A DNA stretch of 64,000 nt, from positions 24,705-88,704 of the forward strand of contig JAIRVB010000050.1 in the NCBI GenBank assembly GCA_031254105.1, read 5' to 3'. Positions 60,432 through 64,000 of the stretch are shown here, piece after piece; position 1 is the stretch's first letter; every line of letters starts with the position of its first letter. A program made the position numbers and the translations under genes. Source of the stretch: Chitinispirillales bacterium. Lineage in GTDB: Bacteria > Fibrobacterota > Chitinivibrionia > Chitinivibrionales > Chitinispirillaceae. The notes beneath the pieces are model-generated. The model saw only the letters and a list, made by a program, of their open reading frames with translations. It was not told where the DNA came from and searched no databases.

Positions 60432-62902
60432 ATTTTTTTTTTAGCGCCGCCGGACTCAGATCCCAAAAAATCCTTTATCTCCTGAATTTTAGATTGCAGG
60501 CGCGGGTCTTTGGGATCCCGCAGCGCAAGTCTCTCGTAAATCTGGAGCGAGAGCTTAGGTTGACCCTGCTGGAAGTAGATGTCCGCAAGCGTTGGAGTCA
60601 ACACGTGATCCGGCAGTTCAAGAGCGGCGTCACGCTCATCAATCTCCTCTTCACCGAAGTTTGCTCCTATATCAATAGTTTCAGGTTCGCTGACTCCGGA
60701 TTTAAACAACTGGCGGATTTTTTCCTGCACATCATCTTCATCTATTCCGTACTGCTGAGATGAGGCGGCTGGTTCTGCGTTGCCAATATCAATCAAATCC
60801 GCGGTTTCGTTTTGAGAACCCAAATCTAAAAGTACTCCGGGCGGCTGAATCTGGTCATCTACCAGCAATGAGGTTAAACCTGTGTCAAGCGGCGCGTAGT
60901 CAGAATCGTTGCATATCGCGTTCGCCAACTCATCAATTGATGGGTCTACAGCTGATTCAACAGCATTTTTTATTTGCTGATCGCTTAAACCAGTATCAAA
61001 CGGAGTGTAATCAGAATCTCCGCAAATCGCGTTTGCCAATTCGTCAATTGATGAGTTGGCGGTTAAATCAGCAGGTTTGCCGGGTTCTTTGAAGAGTTCA
61101 GCCATCCGGGATTCTACATCCTCACCGCTTACTTCATCTGACGCGGCTGAAGGAGCAGGGAGCTGGCTGCCGCTCAAATCCGGCGTTGTATCAGAAAAGT
61201 CGGGCGCAACGCTTCCATCGCCATGCTGAGCGAAGAGCTCATCAATCCGCGATGAGATATCATCTCCCGAAACATCCTGTTCAGCGGATGTATCATCTGC
61301 CAGATCCAACTGCCCTGCGGCTAACATCGAATCATCCGTTTGAGTTCCGCTGGGAGCTGTCATACCAAACAGGGAGTTCAGTTTATCTTCGATATCATCA
61401 CCGGTAAGAGCGCTGTCGTCTGCCAACAGCTCATCACTAGCCGGTTCATCAATTAACAGCGCGTTTGCGCTGCTGCTGTCTGTCATGCCGGAATCAAAGA
61501 ATAGCGTATCCTGTTCACTGCCGCTGCCGTGTGCCTCAGGTTCAGCAAACAGAAAGTTCAACCCATCCGGATCTCCACTCGCGGATTCATCTGCCGCGGG
61601 CGCAAACGCCGCCATATCATTGCCTTGTGAAGCGGGAGGAGTGGTTTGCGTTCCAAACATGGCATCAAGTTGATTTTCGATATCCGTCCCTGTTGGTTCA
61701 CTCGTTGGCGCACACGCGAATATATCCATACCGCTGTCTTGAACGGCGGGAGCGGCAGCTTGAGCTTGTGTTCCAAACATAGCGTCAAGTTGATTTTCGA
61801 TATCCGTTCCGGTTGGCTCAACTGTTGGCGCTGCTGCGAACATATTCATACCGCTGTTTTGCGTAGTGGGAGGGACAGCTTGAGTTTGCGTTCCAAACAT
61901 AGCGTCAAGTTGATTTTCGATATCCGCCCCTGTTGGTTCGCTCGTTGGCGCACACGCGAATATATCCATACCGCTGTCTTGAGCGGTGGGAGGGGCAGCT
62001 TGAGCTTGTGTTCCAAACATAACATCAAGTTGATTTTCGATATCCGCTCCGGTTGGTTCACTCGTTGGCGCTATTGCGAATATATCCATACCGCTGTTTT
62101 GCGTAGTGGGGTCAGCGGCTTTAGCTTGTGTTCCAAACATAGCGTCAAGTTGATTTTCGATATCCGCCCCCATCGGCTCGCTTGCTGCCGCCGCAAATGG
62201 GTTTGCGCTGTTGTTCCCCAAGGAGGTCTCGGAGCCTAAATCCCCGAAAATAGAATCAAGCTGCTTCTCAATATCCCCGCCGGTTGGTTCGTCGATACTT
62301 TTTTGCTGATAAACAGCCCCAGTATTACCGAACTGAAGAGCCGCGGGGGAGGAGTAGGAGGTATCTGTTTGAATTGTGTCAAGATTTTGTATATCCGCAA
62401 GTTCATCAACGCCGGAAGATTTCAGATTCTGCATCGAAGAAGCGAGGCTTACCGGTTTTATTCCGAGAATATCAAAAATATTTTTCTGATCGCCGGATTT
62501 GTGCTTCGCGCTTAAATGTTTTATGGCATTGTTATCAGGCTCCATATCAAAGAGTACACGGTATAAACCGCCCGCCTCTTCCGCCCGCCCTATCTTAATA
62601 AATGTATCAGCCAGCATTTTGATAGCCGCGTGATTTCGCCTGTCAGCTATACATACTTTCTTTAGCTCTTCTATAGCAGCCTGAAAGTTTTTCTGCTCCG
62701 CGTAGCAGCGCCCAAGCACTAAACGGCCGGTGACATAGTTGGGATGCTCGGCGAGTCCTTCAAGGCACAGGTCAATAGCCGACCCTATGTCGCCTCTGGC
62801 CCGGTACATGTCAGCTAAACGGGAGAATGCCCGCGACTGAGGATTATTCCTTAATTTCTGCTCCAGAATCTTGACCGGCGATTCCTGCGTTTTGGCTGCC
62901 AT
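60428..62902 (-). CDS. TPR protein with 40-residue tandem repeats
   Basis: 824 residues. The N terminus (about 15-130) consists of tetratricopeptide repeats (NPQSRAFSRLADMYRARGD, NYVTGRLVLGRCYAEQKN). The centre is acidic, rich in Ala, Ser and Asp, and holds about five 40-residue repeats (core PTGADIENQLDAMFGTQ) plus degenerate units. Near the C terminus a further TPR-like pair (LADIYFQQGQPKLSLQIYERL) occurs before EIKDFLGSESGG. No signal peptide, so cytoplasmic or inner-membrane associated. Its position next to pilT and pepP is compatible with a scaffold for pili or envelope assembly, but that is inference. The gene ends in an A10 run before TGA. Confidence 0.8.
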   Translation of the reverse strand: MAAKTQESPVKILEQKLRNNPQSRAFSRLADMYRARGDIGSAIDLCLEGLAEHPNYVTGRLVLGRCYAEQKNFQAAIEELKKVCIADRRNHAAIKMLADTFIKIGRAEEAGGLYRVLFDMEPDNNAIKHLSAKHKSGDQKNIFDILGIKPVSLASSMQNLKSSGVDELADIQNLDTIQTDTSYSSPAALQFGNTGAVYQQKSIDEPTGGDIEKQLDSIFGDLGSETSLGNNSANPFAAAASEPMGADIENQLDAMFGTQAKAADPTTQNSGMDIFAIAPTSEPTGADIENQLDVMFGTQAQAAPPTAQDSGMDIFACAPTSEPTGADIENQLDAMFGTQTQAVPPTTQNSGMNMFAAAPTVEPTGTDIENQLDAMFGTQAQAAAPAVQDSGMDIFACAPTSEPTGTDIENQLDAMFGTQTTPPASQGNDMAAFAPAADESASGDPDGLNFLFAEPEAHGSGSEQDTLFFDSGMTDSSSANALLIDEPASDELLADDSALTGDDIEDKLNSLFGMTAPSGTQTDDSMLAAGQLDLADDTSAEQDVSGDDISSRIDELFAQHGDGSVAPDFSDTTPDLSGSQLPAPSAASDEVSGEDVESRMAELFKEPGKPADLTANSSIDELANAICGDSDYTPFDTGLSDQQIKNAVESAVDPSIDELANAICNDSDYAPLDTGLTSLLVDDQIQPPGVLLDLGSQNETADLIDIGNAEPAASSQQYGIDEDDVQEKIRQLFKSGVSEPETIDIGANFGEEEIDERDAALELPDHVLTPTLADIYFQQGQPKLSLQIYERLALRDPKDPRLQSKIQEIKDFLGSESGGAKKKM
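61622..62220 (-). repeat. 120-bp tandem repeats in the TPR gene
   Basis: Five units spaced exactly 120 bp, each containing the plus-strand core TTGATTTTCGATATCCG (from 61670, 61790, 61910, 62030 and 62150). Units differ by a few bases. A degenerate sixth unit follows at about 62260-62300, and others lie beyond. Confidence 0.9.
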
Positions 62903-63019
62903 TAAACTTATCCTCCGATATGTCTCAATCTTATCAATTCAATTCAGATCAATTGTATAAATATACAATATATTCTTTAATATTAAGTACGAGTGAATCT
63001 TATTCGTCTCAGCTTTCAA

Positions 63020-63490
63020 TCACCCGCGAATCTTAGATACAATAGACGTAGTCGAACGGCCATCTAAAAAAGATAGAATCTCTACCCTGCCGCCATTCTC
63101 CTCCACCGTCTGCCGTTCAAGAATATCCTTTGTATAATCACCGCCCTTTACATGAACATCAGGCTTAAGCACGCTGATAAACGCCCTGGGATCATCCTCA
63201 TGAAAAACAAACGTTCCAAACACCATTTTTAACGAACCTATTATAAGCGCTCTATCCGCTTCACTCTGCACCGGACGCCCCGCGCCTTTTAGTTTCCTTA
63301 CAGATTCATCGGAATTTATGCCTACTACAAGCATATCCCCAAGCTGCGCCGCTTCACAAAGATACTTGATATGCCCCGAATGCAGCAGATCAAAGCAGCC
63401 GTTAGTCGTAACGAGAGTTTTACCCTCCCTGCGCAGCGGCTCAATCACGCTCTGAATTTCCTGTACTGTGCGGCATATGTGAGTGTTCAT
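63020..63490 (-). CDS. rfaE2: D-glycero-beta-D-manno-heptose 1-phosphate adenylyltransferase (RfaE domain II)
   Basis: 156 residues, stand-alone cytidylyltransferase-like domain. The HxGH motif is in TTNGCFDLLHSGHIKYL, with KGGDYTKD and the ending STTSIVSKIRG. It activates heptose 1-phosphate for ADP-heptose synthesis, the LPS core precursor, supporting a Gram-negative envelope. A kinase partner (RfaE domain I) is not in the window. Confidence 0.92.
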   Translation of the reverse strand: MNTHICRTVQEIQSVIEPLRREGKTLVTTNGCFDLLHSGHIKYLCEAAQLGDMLVVGINSDESVRKLKGAGRPVQSEADRALIIGSLKMVFGTFVFHEDDPRAFISVLKPDVHVKGGDYTKDILERQTVEENGGRVEILSFLDGRSTTSIVSKIRG

Positions 63491-63599
63491 CTATTCTTAA
63501 TCACCAGTAATTGTTACTTGTACGCACTTAATACCTAACATATAAAAATAGCATAGGGCAAAGGCTTATGCCTATAGTGAGATAGATTTAAATAATACT

Positions 63600-63633
63600 T
63601 TGACTTTTTGGGGAAAAATATTTATTTTATAAT
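63600..63633 (+). promoter_or_regulatory. Predicted promoter of tRNA-Arg
   Basis: TTGACT (63600-63605), 17-bp spacer, TATTTT (63623-63628); a consensus TATAAT at 63628-63633 is too far from that -35 box. The tRNA begins 15-20 bp later. Confidence 0.5.
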
Positions 63634-63647
63634 ACTTGCCGAAAAAT

Positions 63648-63721
63648 GCAGCCATAGCTCAATTGGATAGAGCATCTGACTACGGATCAGAAGGTTAGGG
63701 GTTCGACTCCCTTTGGCTGTA
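63648..63721 (+). tRNA. tRNA-Arg (ACG)
   Basis: Acceptor GCAGCCA pairs with TGGCTGT (one G-T). The anticodon loop CTACGGA gives ACG. T arm AGGGGTTCGACTCCCT. CCA is not encoded. A strong terminator follows. Confidence 0.93.
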
Positions 63722-63727
63722 CTTCTT

Positions 63728-63765
63728 GAAACCCCAGTAAAATCAACGTTTTATGGGGTTTTTTG
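63728..63765 (+). terminator. Terminator after tRNA-Arg
   Basis: AACCCCAGTAAAA, loop, TTTTATGGGGTT followed by TTTTTG. One bulge in an otherwise perfect stem. Confidence 0.9.
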
Positions 63766-64000
63766 TTTCTCTGAACCGACCATAAACTATCTATGTAATT
63801 ATCCCCAAATGACACCAATTAACACAGTTTGTAGTGACTTTGTAGTGACCAAAGATGTTGACTTATCGTAGTCACATAGCCGATTTGAGAGAAAATTGTT
63901 TTTGCGGAGCTGATTGTGCTTGTCCGTTAAAGACTACTGATTGGGCAGATTTTATACCATCGCCGCTAAAGTATATTTTTAGCATAGCCGTTGATGTCCA
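63766..64000. other. End of window: no assigned gene
   Basis: Both strands have short frames open to the edge. On plus, ATG at 63855 begins MLTYRSHIADLRENCFCGAD and stays open; on minus, a frame ends at about 63867 in FSLKSAM and is open at the edge. Neither has a ribosome binding site I can support. A tandem GTAGTGAC repeat (about 63832-63849) lies just before. Confidence 0.3.

Noticed and set aside
61646..62239. Plus-strand frame with repeated SKHSVKLIFDIR units
   Set aside because: Antisense of the 120-bp repeats in the TPR gene; its openness follows from the repeat, and no start signal precedes it.

Overview
The window looks like a chromosomal segment of a Gram-negative bacterium, most likely of the Fibrobacterota/Chitinivibrionia group. 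The pointers are a secreted FISUMP-domain protein, a giant SprA-type outer-membrane protein of the type IX secretion system, a membrane-anchored protein with hexapeptide ADSLR repeats and a formylglycine-generating-enzyme fold, and heptose-phosphate adenylyltransferase (LPS core). This taxonomic call is inference from gene content; no rRNA gene is present.

Positions 1-18354 hold one long plus-strand ribosomal run: fusA (5' end outside the window), the S10, spc and alpha operons, then rplQ. Gene order is classical, but there is no tuf between fusA and rpsJ and no adk or map between secY and infA. Many gaps are swollen by short palindromic repeats with constant outer bases (GGGG...CCCGTACA) and variable arms. 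A two-gene unit of unknown function (55 and 196 codons) sits between rpsQ and rplN. Near the repeats are a duplicated 3' end of rpsJ and a possible stranded tail of rpsC.

Positions 18495-24389 hold class II aldolase, a small protein plus an ImmA/IrrE-type metallopeptidase, a GH1 glucosidase, a lipoprotein, a secreted protein and tRNA-His. A decayed IS3-type transposase end lies just beyond the tRNA. Positions 24793-33248 are mainly minus strand: a P2-type cation ATPase behind a yybP-ykoY (Mn2+) riboswitch and terminator, an orphan small-RNA candidate on the plus strand, and three secreted proteins (a hypothetical, a FISUMP protein, and a large CLCA-like metalloprotease/VWA protein with a structured leader).

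Positions 33870-48884 hold tRNA-Met, tilS, ftsH, folP, the repeat/FGE protein, sprA, rng, rplU and rpmA. Positions 49266-52107 are an A+T-rich island with a nuclease-like/SF1 helicase protein and a DUF2290-like partner, which is the best candidate here for an undescribed (possibly defence) system. Positions 52370-56396 hold sulfur and thiamine genes (metA, cysE, thiG, thiH). Positions 56551-63490 hold a DUF4380-like protein, a 62-residue ORF, pilT, an M24 peptidase, a TPR protein with 120-bp tandem repeats, and rfaE2. tRNA-Arg and its terminator close the window.

A second repeat class, MITE-like elements built on GCAGAAATAA motifs with AT-rich inverted ends, recurs in intergenic gaps outside the ribosomal run. 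All product names come from reading motifs and overall family resemblance by eye; no database search was possible.
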